Shown: positions 24,034 through 30,696 of the stretch, piece by piece
Numbering within the stretch: position 1 is the first letter of the stretch
How the letters are laid out: each line of letters begins with the position of its first letter
Assembly: GCA_025370075.1 (NCBI GenBank)
Contig: CP073016.1
Location: 2,356,001 to 2,420,000, forward strand
Direction of reading: 5' to 3'
DNA from: Chryseotalea sp. WA131a
Lineage (GTDB): Bacteria; Bacteroidota; Bacteroidia; Cytophagales; Cyclobacteriaceae
Length of the DNA stretch: 64,000 nt
Program-made: the position numbers and the translations under genes
Notes under the pieces: generated by a model
The model's database searches: none
What the model saw: the letters and a program-made list of their open reading frames with translations, nothing else
Told to the model about the DNA's origin: nothing

Positions 24034-25456
24034 AATTCCCCTCCTTATACCACCGAATATTTTTGGAGAAATACATGATCACCGCAATAATCAAGAACAA
24101 GCCAATGCTGCCCAGCAATAACGAGTAATCTTGCATTTGAATGATCACAAAAATGAAGGTGTAGAAAAATGCCAAGAACGAACTGAAAATCAGCACCAGT
24201 TTACGCGTCACCAAAAAGGTTATGGCATACAAACTCACCAAGGTTACGGTGGCAATCGTAGCTAGTAAATAGGCAATATCATATCCCACATGTTCGGAGA
24301 AAGAAAGCAGCAATGAATGGTAAATGATCAATGCCGCACCAATCAAAATATATTGAAAGGGATGGATGCGAACTTTACGCATGATCTCGACTAAAAACAA
24401 CGCAACGAACGTGAGCAAGATTACCAACACGCCATATTTTGCTGTGCGCATACTTTTTTGATATTGGCCAACCGGTATCAGCAACTTTACACCAAACTCT
24501 GAACCCGAAAGTTTTTGCCCGTCTCCAATCCATTGCTGAGAAAAGGGGCGGTTGTAGTGGAGGATATCCCACTCGGCCAAAAAGCCTTTCTCGTTTACTT
24601 CACGTTTTGAAGGAGAAAAATTTCCTGTAAAACTCGGGCTTGGCCATGCGCCTTCCACTTTCACATGTGTAGTTTTACCGACTGGCACAAAATACAAAAG
24701 CGTGCTTCCTTTCAATCCCAATGTAATCAATACGTCTTTCTTAAAATCTTCAGCCGTAGTCCACTGAAGGGGAACAACCACCCCATTTTCGGTAGTGAAT
24801 GATTGGGCATAAGGAACAACCGCTTGCTCTCCTTCATAGCTATCATTTGGCGATTTATGGAATTGGGTGGAAAGCCCGATTTGGTTGGAGGGTTCTGAGG
24901 TTTTTTCTATTCCTCCAGCAGTTATTATCGGATTCTTGCTAATGCCCCGAAGGTCATTGATGCCTACCACCAACCGTGCTTCTTTCCATCGCACGTCATT
25001 TTCTTCTACATTCAGTTTTGCGAAATCGGGTTTATCAAACTGGCTTTGCATGCTGATATCCGATTGATACACGGCTGCCTCAAAAATGCCTCGGTACAAA
25101 ACTTCGGAGTTAACTTTTGATTGTACGTTGAGGTTATTGGGTAAAAAATAGGCTGTCTCCATCCATTCCTTGATTTCAATACCGTCCTTTCCCTTATCAA
25201 TTCTCTCACGCTTGGTAAATGGAATGATAAGTACAGGACCCGATACCGTTTGCTCGCCTGACCATTTTTCGGAAATTTCTTTCACCACTGATTCGGCCCG
25301 CGACTGTCGCTCAACAATCAATGACTCGATCCAGGTAGTAGGAATCAGCAAAATCAAAATTAAAAAGCCGATCGACATCAGTTTGATGGTGACCGACTCT
25401 TTGATCCAATTGTTGAGCCGCTCGAAAAGGTTAGGCGATGGTGTGATGGTTTCCAT
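24032..25456 (-). CDS. creD: Inner-membrane protein CreD
   Basis: The 474-residue protein belongs to the CreD family (PF06123): one N-terminal helix after LKSVTIK-like residues (about 24-43, LMSIGFLILILLIPTTWI), a periplasmic domain with SGPVLIIPF and TTENGVVVPLQW, and five or six C-terminal helices from about residue 340. E. coli CreD is the main output of the CreBC system and affects envelope integrity and beta-lactam tolerance. Here no creBC is present. The gene is third in an operon behind a membrane protein and a winged-helix regulator, which probably controls it. Confidence 0.9.
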   Translation of the reverse strand: METITPSPNLFERLNNWIKESVTIKLMSIGFLILILLIPTTWIESLIVERQSRAESVVKEISEKWSGEQTVSGPVLIIPFTKRERIDKGKDGIEIKEWMETAYFLPNNLNVQSKVNSEVLYRGIFEAAVYQSDISMQSQFDKPDFAKLNVEENDVRWKEARLVVGINDLRGISKNPIITAGGIEKTSEPSNQIGLSTQFHKSPNDSYEGEQAVVPYAQSFTTENGVVVPLQWTTAEDFKKDVLITLGLKGSTLLYFVPVGKTTHVKVEGAWPSPSFTGNFSPSKREVNEKGFLAEWDILHYNRPFSQQWIGDGQKLSGSEFGVKLLIPVGQYQKSMRTAKYGVLVILLTFVALFLVEIMRKVRIHPFQYILIGAALIIYHSLLLSFSEHVGYDIAYLLATIATVTLVSLYAITFLVTRKLVLIFSSFLAFFYTFIFVIIQMQDYSLLLGSIGLFLIIAVIMYFSKNIRWYKEGN

Positions 25457-25529
25457 AAGGATAATTTTTGGTTTTAGATTTATGATTTTTAAAAAGTACT
25501 TTGCATTTAAAAGTTAAATGGTAAAAAAA

Positions 25530-25838
25530 TTATTTCTTCTGTTGTTTGATCAGTTCTTCCATCGCGTCCAAATGTTTTTTGAAAGCGGCTCTCCCCCTTT
25601 CAGAAATTTTGTAGCGCGTGTTTGGCTTACGATCTATAAACGACTTGCTGATTGAAATATACTTCTCCCGCTCCAGCGCTTTTAGGTGCGTGGCCAAATT
25701 CCCATCAGTCGCATCCAATAACTCTTTCAAGCCCGTAAACTCATACGATTCGTTGGCCGCCAATACAGAAATAATCTGCAGGCGCAACCGATGTTCTAAC
25801 ACTTTATCTAGATTTTCGAACGGATTCTTCACAATCAA
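25530..25838 (-). CDS. Winged-helix transcriptional regulator
   Basis: The 102-residue protein consists of one winged-helix domain: EHRLRLQIISVLAANESYEFTGLKELLDATDGNLATHLKALEREKYI-type helices followed by the wing DRKPNTRYKISERGRAAF. It matches the HTH_34/MarR-like small regulators. The recognition helix is around residues 44-57 (TDGNLATHLKALER). It starts 7 bp after the upstream membrane-protein gene and lies 73 bp before creD, so it probably regulates this operon. Confidence 0.88.
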   Translation of the reverse strand: MIVKNPFENLDKVLEHRLRLQIISVLAANESYEFTGLKELLDATDGNLATHLKALEREKYISISKSFIDRKPNTRYKISERGRAAFKKHLDAMEELIKQQKK

Positions 25839-25845
25839 AAATTAA

Positions 25846-26463
25846 TCAGCGATCGTATTTTTTATACATCATACTACCATAGAGAATGTGGAGCAAACCA
25901 AATCCTATCGCCCAAAAATACAACCCAAAACCTGGCCAAAGCGCGGCACACACACCTACAATCAATTCACAATAACCCAGGTAACGAACTTCGTCATACA
26001 AATTTGAGCTGGCGTTGACCAAAGCCAATCCATAAAACAACAACACCGAAGCAGCGATTAAATTATAATAGCCATAATCGACCATGATCAAGGTAAAAAA
26101 ACCACCAATCGATAGCGGCACGGCCAAGTTGATGAGCAACCGCTTACTGGTGCTGTCCCACATTTTCGTTTTTAACTTTTTTGCTTTGCGATAACTGAAG
26201 AACCAGCCTGTAACCAGTGATGCAGCCAAAACCAAGGTAGCGATCAAGAATAGACTTTTAACCATTGGGAAATGACCTCTATAATATTCTACCGTGCGCA
26301 CTACTCTACCCGAATAAATTTCTCTGTAGGCCAACACCGCTCCTATCAAAGCATAAATCCCAGCCAAAATACCTGAAAGGCCACTAAGCGAAACAAACTT
26401 TACTGACCGCTCCATTAACTGGCGTATGGATTCTAGGTTTTGATGGACGGATTTATTCTCCAT
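25846..26463 (-). CDS. Multi-pass membrane protein, unknown function
   Basis: The 205-residue protein has about six hydrophobic segments (near 25-45, 70-90, 108-125, 130-150, 160-175 and 178-195), a conserved-looking N-terminal region (LESIRQLMERSVKFVSLSGLSGILAGIYALIGA) and a basic C-terminal MYKKYDR. It heads an operon with the winged-helix regulator and creD. This three-gene order occurs in other Bacteroidota as far as I recall. Its function is unknown. Confidence 0.75.
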   Translation of the reverse strand: MENKSVHQNLESIRQLMERSVKFVSLSGLSGILAGIYALIGAVLAYREIYSGRVVRTVEYYRGHFPMVKSLFLIATLVLAASLVTGWFFSYRKAKKLKTKMWDSTSKRLLINLAVPLSIGGFFTLIMVDYGYYNLIAASVLLFYGLALVNASSNLYDEVRYLGYCELIVGVCAALWPGFGLYFWAIGFGLLHILYGSMMYKKYDR

Positions 26464-26482
26464 ATAAAAGTACTTTTATTTT

Positions 26483-26512
26483 CAAAGTTAAAGAACGCAG
26501 CGAAACTTGCAA
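26483..26512 (-). promoter_or_regulatory. Promoter of the membrane protein-regulator-creD operon
   Basis: On the minus strand TTG (26510-26512) and TAACTTTG (26483-26490) are spaced 19 bp, an exact fit to the Bacteroidota promoter. The first start codon lies 20 nt downstream of the -7 box. Confidence 0.65.
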
Positions 26513-26535
26513 GGTTTCACTCATTAATAAATTTG

Positions 26536-26674
26536 TTGTGGGCAATCAGAGTCAGAAGCTATTAAGATAGAGCGATGGATAAAAAACCAAAAAAGTAAGA
26601 ATTTGATTAAAAAGATCATCGCAGGAATACCCCTTTATGGGCCTGTAGCTAATTTGGTCAGGGTTTCAATTTGA
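26536..26674 (+). pseudogene. Truncated GIY-YIG gene, C-terminal part only
   Basis: The segment aligns at exactly 441-bp offset with the C-terminal 45 codons of the next copy (from CGQSESE to the end VRVSI). There is no N-terminal GIY-YIG core and no start. It is the remnant of an older, outermost unit of the array. Confidence 0.9.
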
Positions 26675-26752
26675 TTATCCCCAAAATTTAAAGCCTTGTT
26701 TTGATTATTGGCGGCCAATCCCGTAATATTGTAGCCTCAAATCCAGCAACAC

Positions 26753-26816
26753 TCTCCCTTAGCTCAGCTGGTTAAGAGTCCCGCACTTGCGGGATTAATC
26801 GGAGATCAAGTGCAAG
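26753..26816 (+). pseudogene. Degenerate tRNA-Asn copy 1
   Basis: The first 22 nt are identical to the intact tRNA-Asn (acceptor strand and D-arm to GGTTA). The 5' side of the anticodon arm is replaced by the 16-nt hairpin TCCCGCACTTGCGGGA (26779-26794). The 3' anticodon side persists as TTAATCGGAG, the variable/T-stem part is deleted, and a T-loop-like ATCAAGTGCAAG remains. It cannot fold as a tRNA and lacks the 3' acceptor strand. Confidence 0.85.
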
Positions 26817-27115
26817 TATTTTACATTTACATCTTGTACTCTTCGTCTTCGGACAGATACTACGTTGGATATACTTCTGATTTTCGAAAACGGCTTCTGG
26901 AACACAATGATACGTCTAAAGGGAAAAGTTCATTTACCCGAAGAAATGGGCCATGGGAATTGAAATGTGTTTTGGATTGTGGGCAATCAGAGTCAGAGGC
27001 CATTAAGATAGAGCGATGGATAAAAAACCAAAAAAGTAAGAATTTGATTAAAAAGATCATCGCAGGAATACCCCTTTATGGGCCTGTAGCTAATTTGGTC
27101 AGGGTTTCAATTTGA
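26810..27115 (+). CDS. GIY-YIG nuclease family protein, copy 1
   Basis: The 101-residue protein (GTG start) is a single-domain GIY-YIG endonuclease of the small UPF0213-like group. It has YIYILYSS at 5-12 and YYVGYTSD at 17-24 (the GIY-YIG core, with VG for IG), Arg27/Arg28 in FRKRLLEHN, and the metal-binding Glu region SESEAIKIERWIKNQK at about 60-74. The start codon lies inside the T-arm relic of the degenerate tRNA. The catalytic residues look intact. Its role is unknown; relatives are thought to act in repair or as selfish nucleases. Confidence 0.88.
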   Translation: MQVFYIYILYSSSSDRYYVGYTSDFRKRLLEHNDTSKGKSSFTRRNGPWELKCVLDCGQSESEAIKIERWIKNQKSKNLIKKIIAGIPLYGPVANLVRVSI

Positions 27116-27193
27116 TTATCCCCAAAATTTAAAGCCTTGTTTTGATTATTGGTGGCCAATCCCGTAATATTGCAGCCTTAAATCCAGCAACAC

Positions 27194-27257
27194 TCTCCCT
27201 TAGCTCAGCTGGTTAAGAGTCCCGCACTTGCGGGATTAATCAGAGATCAAGTGCAAG
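27194..27257 (+). pseudogene. Degenerate tRNA-Asn copy 2
   Basis: It has the same structure as the copy 441 bp upstream: identical first 22 nt, a hairpin at 27220-27235, then TTAATCAGAG, which is identical to the intact tRNA here, and ATCAAGTGCAAG. It is slightly closer to the intact gene than copy 1. Confidence 0.85.
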
Positions 27258-27556
27258 TATTTTACATTTACATCTTGTACTCTTCTTCTTCGGACAAATA
27301 CTACGTTGGATATACTTCTGATTTTCGAAAACGGCTTCTGGAACACAATGATACGTCTAAAGGGAAAAATTCATTTACCCGAAGAAATGGGCCATGGGAA
27401 TTGAAATGTGTTTTGGATTGTGGGCAATCAGAGTCAGAGGCCATTAAGATAGAGCGATGGATAAAAAACCAAAAAAGTAAGGATTTGATTAAAAAGATCA
27501 TCGCAGGAATACCCCTTTACGGGCCTGTAGCTAATTTGGTCAGGGTTTCAATTTGA
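27251..27556 (+). CDS. GIY-YIG nuclease family protein, copy 2
   Basis: This 101-residue protein differs from the copy 441 bp upstream by three residues (Arg16 to Lys, Ser40 to Asn, Asn78 to Asp). All core GIY-YIG motifs and the Glu-containing metal site are kept, so both copies are under constraint or very recent. It starts at GTG within a tRNA T-arm relic and ends 78 bp before the intact tRNA-Asn. Confidence 0.88.
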   Translation: MQVFYIYILYSSSSDKYYVGYTSDFRKRLLEHNDTSKGKNSFTRRNGPWELKCVLDCGQSESEAIKIERWIKNQKSKDLIKKIIAGIPLYGPVANLVRVSI

Positions 27557-27581
27557 TTATCCCCAAAATTTAAAGCCTTGT

Positions 27582-27613
27582 TTTGATTATTGGCGGCCAA
27601 TCCCGTAATATTG
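27582..27613 (+). promoter_or_regulatory. Promoter of tRNA-Asn (present three times at 441-bp spacing)
   Basis: TTTG at 27582-27585 and TAATATTG at 27606-27613 are 20 bp apart, close to the TTG-N19-21-TAnnTTTG consensus with one change. The tRNA begins 21 nt later. Equivalent sequences at 26700-26731 and 27141-27172 precede the degenerate tRNA copies, so the GIY-YIG genes would be transcribed from tRNA promoters. Confidence 0.5.
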
Positions 27614-27634
27614 CAGCCTCAAATCCAGCAACAC

Positions 27635-27708
27635 TCTCCCTTAGCTCAGCTGGTTAGAGCATCTGACTGTTAATCAGAGGGTCCTTGGTTCAAGTCCAAG
27701 AGGGAGAG
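27635..27708 (+). tRNA. tRNA-Asn (anticodon GTT)
   Basis: The sequence folds as a complete tRNA: acceptor TCTCCCT / AGGGAGA, D stem GCTC / GAGC, anticodon stem TCTGA / TCAGA with loop CTGTTAA, T stem CTTGG / CCAAG with loop TTCAAGT, and discriminator G as expected for tRNA-Asn. CCA is not encoded (CA then A follows). Confidence 0.96.
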
Positions 27709-27710
27709 CA

Positions 27711-27737
27711 AACCCCGCTTTTTGCGGGGTTTTTTTT
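27711..27737 (+). terminator. Rho-independent terminator of tRNA-Asn
   Basis: An 8-bp stem AACCCCGC / GCGGGGTT with a 5-T loop is followed by a T-run to 27737, starting 2 nt after the tRNA. Confidence 0.92.
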
Positions 27738-27780
27738 GATCCAATCAAATCTTCACAATCATTGACTTCTTAAACTAACT

Positions 27781-27788
27781 TATCTTTG
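27781..27788 (+). promoter_or_regulatory. Bacteroidota -7 box for the outer-membrane protein gene
   Basis: TATCTTTG matches TAnnTTTG and lies 15 nt before the ATG at 27804. A TTG at 27762 is only 16 bp upstream, shorter than ideal. Confidence 0.4.
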
Positions 27789-27803
27789 GGCTGTCTTACA
27801 GTC

Positions 27804-28991
27804 ATGTTTAATTTTCGGGTTGTTGTCTGTTCTATTGTTGCAATAATCTTTTTTAGCCCTAGTGGCCATTCTCAAACCAAAAACAAATATCCCACCAAGC
27901 AAACCGACATTGTTGAAGTTTTAGTAGAGGCCTTTCATATTTCTACCAAACCAAAACCGGCAGGCAAAAAGCGAGTGGCCTTTTCCATCATTCCTGCCAC
28001 CACTAGTTCAGGTGGCAAACAGATTCTATTTTCTTCTATCAACGCTGCCTTTGTTTTGGGTAAAGAAGAAAAAACAAATTTATCTACCGTATTCTTTTTG
28101 CCCTATACTGACTTTTCAGACAATAAAGGCTTTGGACTTAAGTATAACATTTTCACACCGCACAATGTGTGGAACTTAACCGGTGAAACACGCATTAGCA
28201 ATCTCACTCAGTACTCCTACGGCCTCGGCAGCAGCACTACTCGTTCAGATCAGTTTCGCTTCAACTTTAATAACTTACGATTTAATGTTATTGCCAACAA
28301 GAAAATAGCAAGTGCTTTTTTTGGTGGTCTTGGGTTTTTCTATGACCGAAACTTTAGTGTAGGTGTAAGCGAAGAACCACGCCAACCCGGTGACTTCGAA
28401 AAGTATGGCATTGGTACACAGTCGGCTTATGATGCTACTGGCATTCTGTTCAACTTGCTACACGATAATCGCAAAAATTCCATTAATCCGGCCGATGGCC
28501 TTTATGTTCAAGCTTCGCTGCGCGTCAACCCATCGTGGCTGTCCAATGAAGCGCTATGGAGTTCCTTTTATTTAGATGGCAGACGCTACTTCAGATTGAA
28601 TAGTCAAAAAAGAAAAATCGTTGCCGTCTCTGCTTTTTATTGGGGGTCGTTCGGCAAAGTTCCGTATTTTAACTTGCCAGGCACGCAATTGGAATTTGCC
28701 GGGCGGTCAGGAAGGGGATATCCGTTGGCTCGCTTTCGTGGAAGGCACATGTTGTATGCAGAAGGCGAGTATCGATTCGATCTTTCACGCAATGGACTAT
28801 TTGGCGGAGTAGGGTTTCTTAATTTTCAATCCGTCACAGATCAAAACAATAATCTCGATGGGATTAATCCCGCCATTGGAACCGGCCTTCGAATTAAATT
28901 CAATAAACAATCCAATACAAACCTTGCGATTGATTTTGGCTTTGCCCCCAATTCATTTCAGTTGTATATCGGATTGGGTGAGTGGTACTGA
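27804..28991 (+). CDS. BamA/TamA-family outer-membrane beta-barrel protein
   Basis: The 395-residue protein starts with a signal peptide (MFNFRVVVCSIVAIIFFSPS, cut near GHSQ). The rest is a 16-strand-type surface-antigen barrel (PF01103), with alternating aromatic strands such as NKGFGLKYNIFTPHN, FFGGLGFFYDRNFSV and LPGTQLEFAGRSGRGYPLARFRGRHM. There are no POTRA domains, so it resembles the short Omp85-like proteins of Bacteroidota, not BamA itself. The RGYPLARFRGRHM block corresponds to the family's conserved RGY/RGF motif. I take the ATG because the promoter box overlaps the upstream TTG. Confidence 0.82.
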   Translation: MFNFRVVVCSIVAIIFFSPSGHSQTKNKYPTKQTDIVEVLVEAFHISTKPKPAGKKRVAFSIIPATTSSGGKQILFSSINAAFVLGKEEKTNLSTVFFLPYTDFSDNKGFGLKYNIFTPHNVWNLTGETRISNLTQYSYGLGSSTTRSDQFRFNFNNLRFNVIANKKIASAFFGGLGFFYDRNFSVGVSEEPRQPGDFEKYGIGTQSAYDATGILFNLLHDNRKNSINPADGLYVQASLRVNPSWLSNEALWSSFYLDGRRYFRLNSQKRKIVAVSAFYWGSFGKVPYFNLPGTQLEFAGRSGRGYPLARFRGRHMLYAEGEYRFDLSRNGLFGGVGFLNFQSVTDQNNNLDGINPAIGTGLRIKFNKQSNTNLAIDFGFAPNSFQLYIGLGEWY

Positions 28992-29005
28992 AGGTCTGAG
29001 TTAGG

Positions 29006-29033
29006 GTGAAGAACCATATTCTAGATTCTTCAC
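29006..29033. terminator. Hairpin between convergent barrel-protein and MATE genes
   Basis: GTGAAGAA / TTCTTCAC arms (29006-29013 and 29026-29033) enclose 12 nt in the 81-bp gap between two stop codons. There is no marked T-run, so its termination strength is uncertain. Confidence 0.4.
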
Positions 29034-29072
29034 TCCTATCTACTCAGAATTTTTTATGGTTCTGTAACGACA

Positions 29073-30479
29073 CTATACCTTCATCGTCTTCCATTTCCCT
29101 CTCCTAAAAATAATGATCCCTGCCACGGCCATTAATGATTCTGCCAACGCAATGGCAATAAAAACTCCTTTGGGTCCCAAGCCCGCATGTATGGCCGCCC
29201 AATACGCAAATGGAATTTGGAATACCCAAAATCCAACCACATTGAGCAAAGTGGGTGTATAGGTGTCGCCTGCACCGTTCAGTGCTTGCATCACCACCAT
29301 GCCATATCCATAGAAGACATACCCGAGACTAACATAACGCAATGCTTGCACACCATAATACACTACTTCTTCTTGTTTTGTAAACAAGCCAATGATCCAC
29401 GGTGAAACAGTTAAAAATAAAATCATCACCACTACCATAAAGAATGCATTGTAGTAGGCTGCTCTCCAAACAGAAGTTTCTGCACGCTCGGGTTGATCGG
29501 CACCTAGGTTTTGCCCTACCAAAGTAGCGCCTGCATTTGCCAATCCCCAAGAGGGCAACAACGTGAATATAAAAATTCGAATCGCAGTGGTGTAACCCGC
29601 CACGGCATTGTCACCAAAGTTGGACATCAGTTTCATTAAAAATATCCAACTGGCAGAGCCGATAATGAATTGCAAAATACTGCCGCCCGAAACCTTCACC
29701 ACGTTTAAAATAATAGAAGGATTGAACGGCATTTTGCCCCATTTGATTTTGATGATGCTCTTGCCGACAAACAAATAATACAATTGAAAAGCAACGCCCA
29801 CGCCCCTACCAATATTGGTTGCAATGGCAGCACCTTCTACGCCCATGGAGGGTATAGGACCCCAACCGAAAATAAAAATGGGGTCTAAAATAATGTTGAG
29901 AATGTTTGCTAACAATAATGATTTCATGGCAATGGCAGCATTGCCTGCACCGCGAAACACTGCGTTGATCAAAAATAAAAGTGTTACGGTATAATTTCCT
30001 GCAAACATCCACAAAGCATAACGAGAACTAGACTGAAGCACGGCTTGTGAGGCACCCATCATGGCCAAAATATCTTTGTAAAAAAAGATCCCGATAATGC
30101 TGATGACGAACGCCATGCCCAATGCTAAATAAATAGCCTGCACAGCAGCAATGCTTGCGCCTTCTTTATCTTGCTCACCAATTCTTCGTGAAACAATTGC
30201 AGTAGCGCCCATGCCCAAACCCATGGCCAACGAATACAAAATACTGAGCACCGATTCGGTGTAACCTACAGCAGCCACGGCATCGCTGCTATTGAGTTTG
30301 CTTACGTAGAAAATATCCACCACGGCAAAAATCGATTCCATGCCCATCTCTACAATCATCGGTATGGCCAATAGAAAAATAGCGCGGTTGATACTGCCTT
30401 GGGTAAAGTTTTGCTCTTCACCTTTAATGGCTTTGATAAATAATTGAAATATAGAATCCTTTTGAGTTGAAGCTGTCAT
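29073..30479 (-). CDS. MATE family multidrug/sodium exporter
   Basis: MATE proteins export cationic drugs or metabolites by Na+ or H+ antiport. The product has 468 residues from the ATG at 30479 (MTASTQKDSIFQLF), with twelve hydrophobic helices. It has the NorM-like N-lobe motifs (AIPMIVEMGMESIFAVVDIFYV, GMGATAIVSRRIGE) and C-lobe motifs (GLANAGATLVGQNLGA, GAGDTYTPTLLN). The frame is open further upstream, but the conserved N-terminus starts here. The substrate is unknown. Confidence 0.9.
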   Translation of the reverse strand: MTASTQKDSIFQLFIKAIKGEEQNFTQGSINRAIFLLAIPMIVEMGMESIFAVVDIFYVSKLNSSDAVAAVGYTESVLSILYSLAMGLGMGATAIVSRRIGEQDKEGASIAAVQAIYLALGMAFVISIIGIFFYKDILAMMGASQAVLQSSSRYALWMFAGNYTVTLLFLINAVFRGAGNAAIAMKSLLLANILNIILDPIFIFGWGPIPSMGVEGAAIATNIGRGVGVAFQLYYLFVGKSIIKIKWGKMPFNPSIILNVVKVSGGSILQFIIGSASWIFLMKLMSNFGDNAVAGYTTAIRIFIFTLLPSWGLANAGATLVGQNLGADQPERAETSVWRAAYYNAFFMVVVMILFLTVSPWIIGLFTKQEEVVYYGVQALRYVSLGYVFYGYGMVVMQALNGAGDTYTPTLLNVVGFWVFQIPFAYWAAIHAGLGPKGVFIAIALAESLMAVAGIIIFRRGKWKTMKV

Positions 30480-30696
30480 TTGAAAATAAATTAAAGAATG
30501 TAGAAAAACGCCTCGCGGCTTTTCAGCTGGCTGGCAATTGACCAACATAAACATCCCGACTCCTAAAAAAATTGGAGCGGCTCACGGGAATGTTAGAATA
30601 CGAGCTTCATCGGCTTTTGAATTTGAAAGATCAAATATGAGGAATTGTGTTGAATAAAGTTTAACGCCTAGCGAGAAAATTTTAAACAACACAATG

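Larger units (their letters stand above)
26536..27634 (+). repeat. 441-bp tandem array of tRNA-Asn fragment plus GIY-YIG gene
   Basis: Two full units (26753-27193 and 27194-27634) and one 5'-truncated unit (26536-26752) repeat with an exact 441-bp period and only a handful of substitutions. Each full unit contains a degenerate tRNA-Asn, a GIY-YIG gene, and the promoter for the next unit. The array ends where the intact tRNA-Asn begins (27635), which starts with the same bases as each unit. Confidence 0.95.

Noticed and set aside
26536..27634. CRISPR array suggested by regular repeats
   Set aside because: The repeat unit is 441 bp and carries a protein gene; there are no short repeats with unique spacers and no cas genes.
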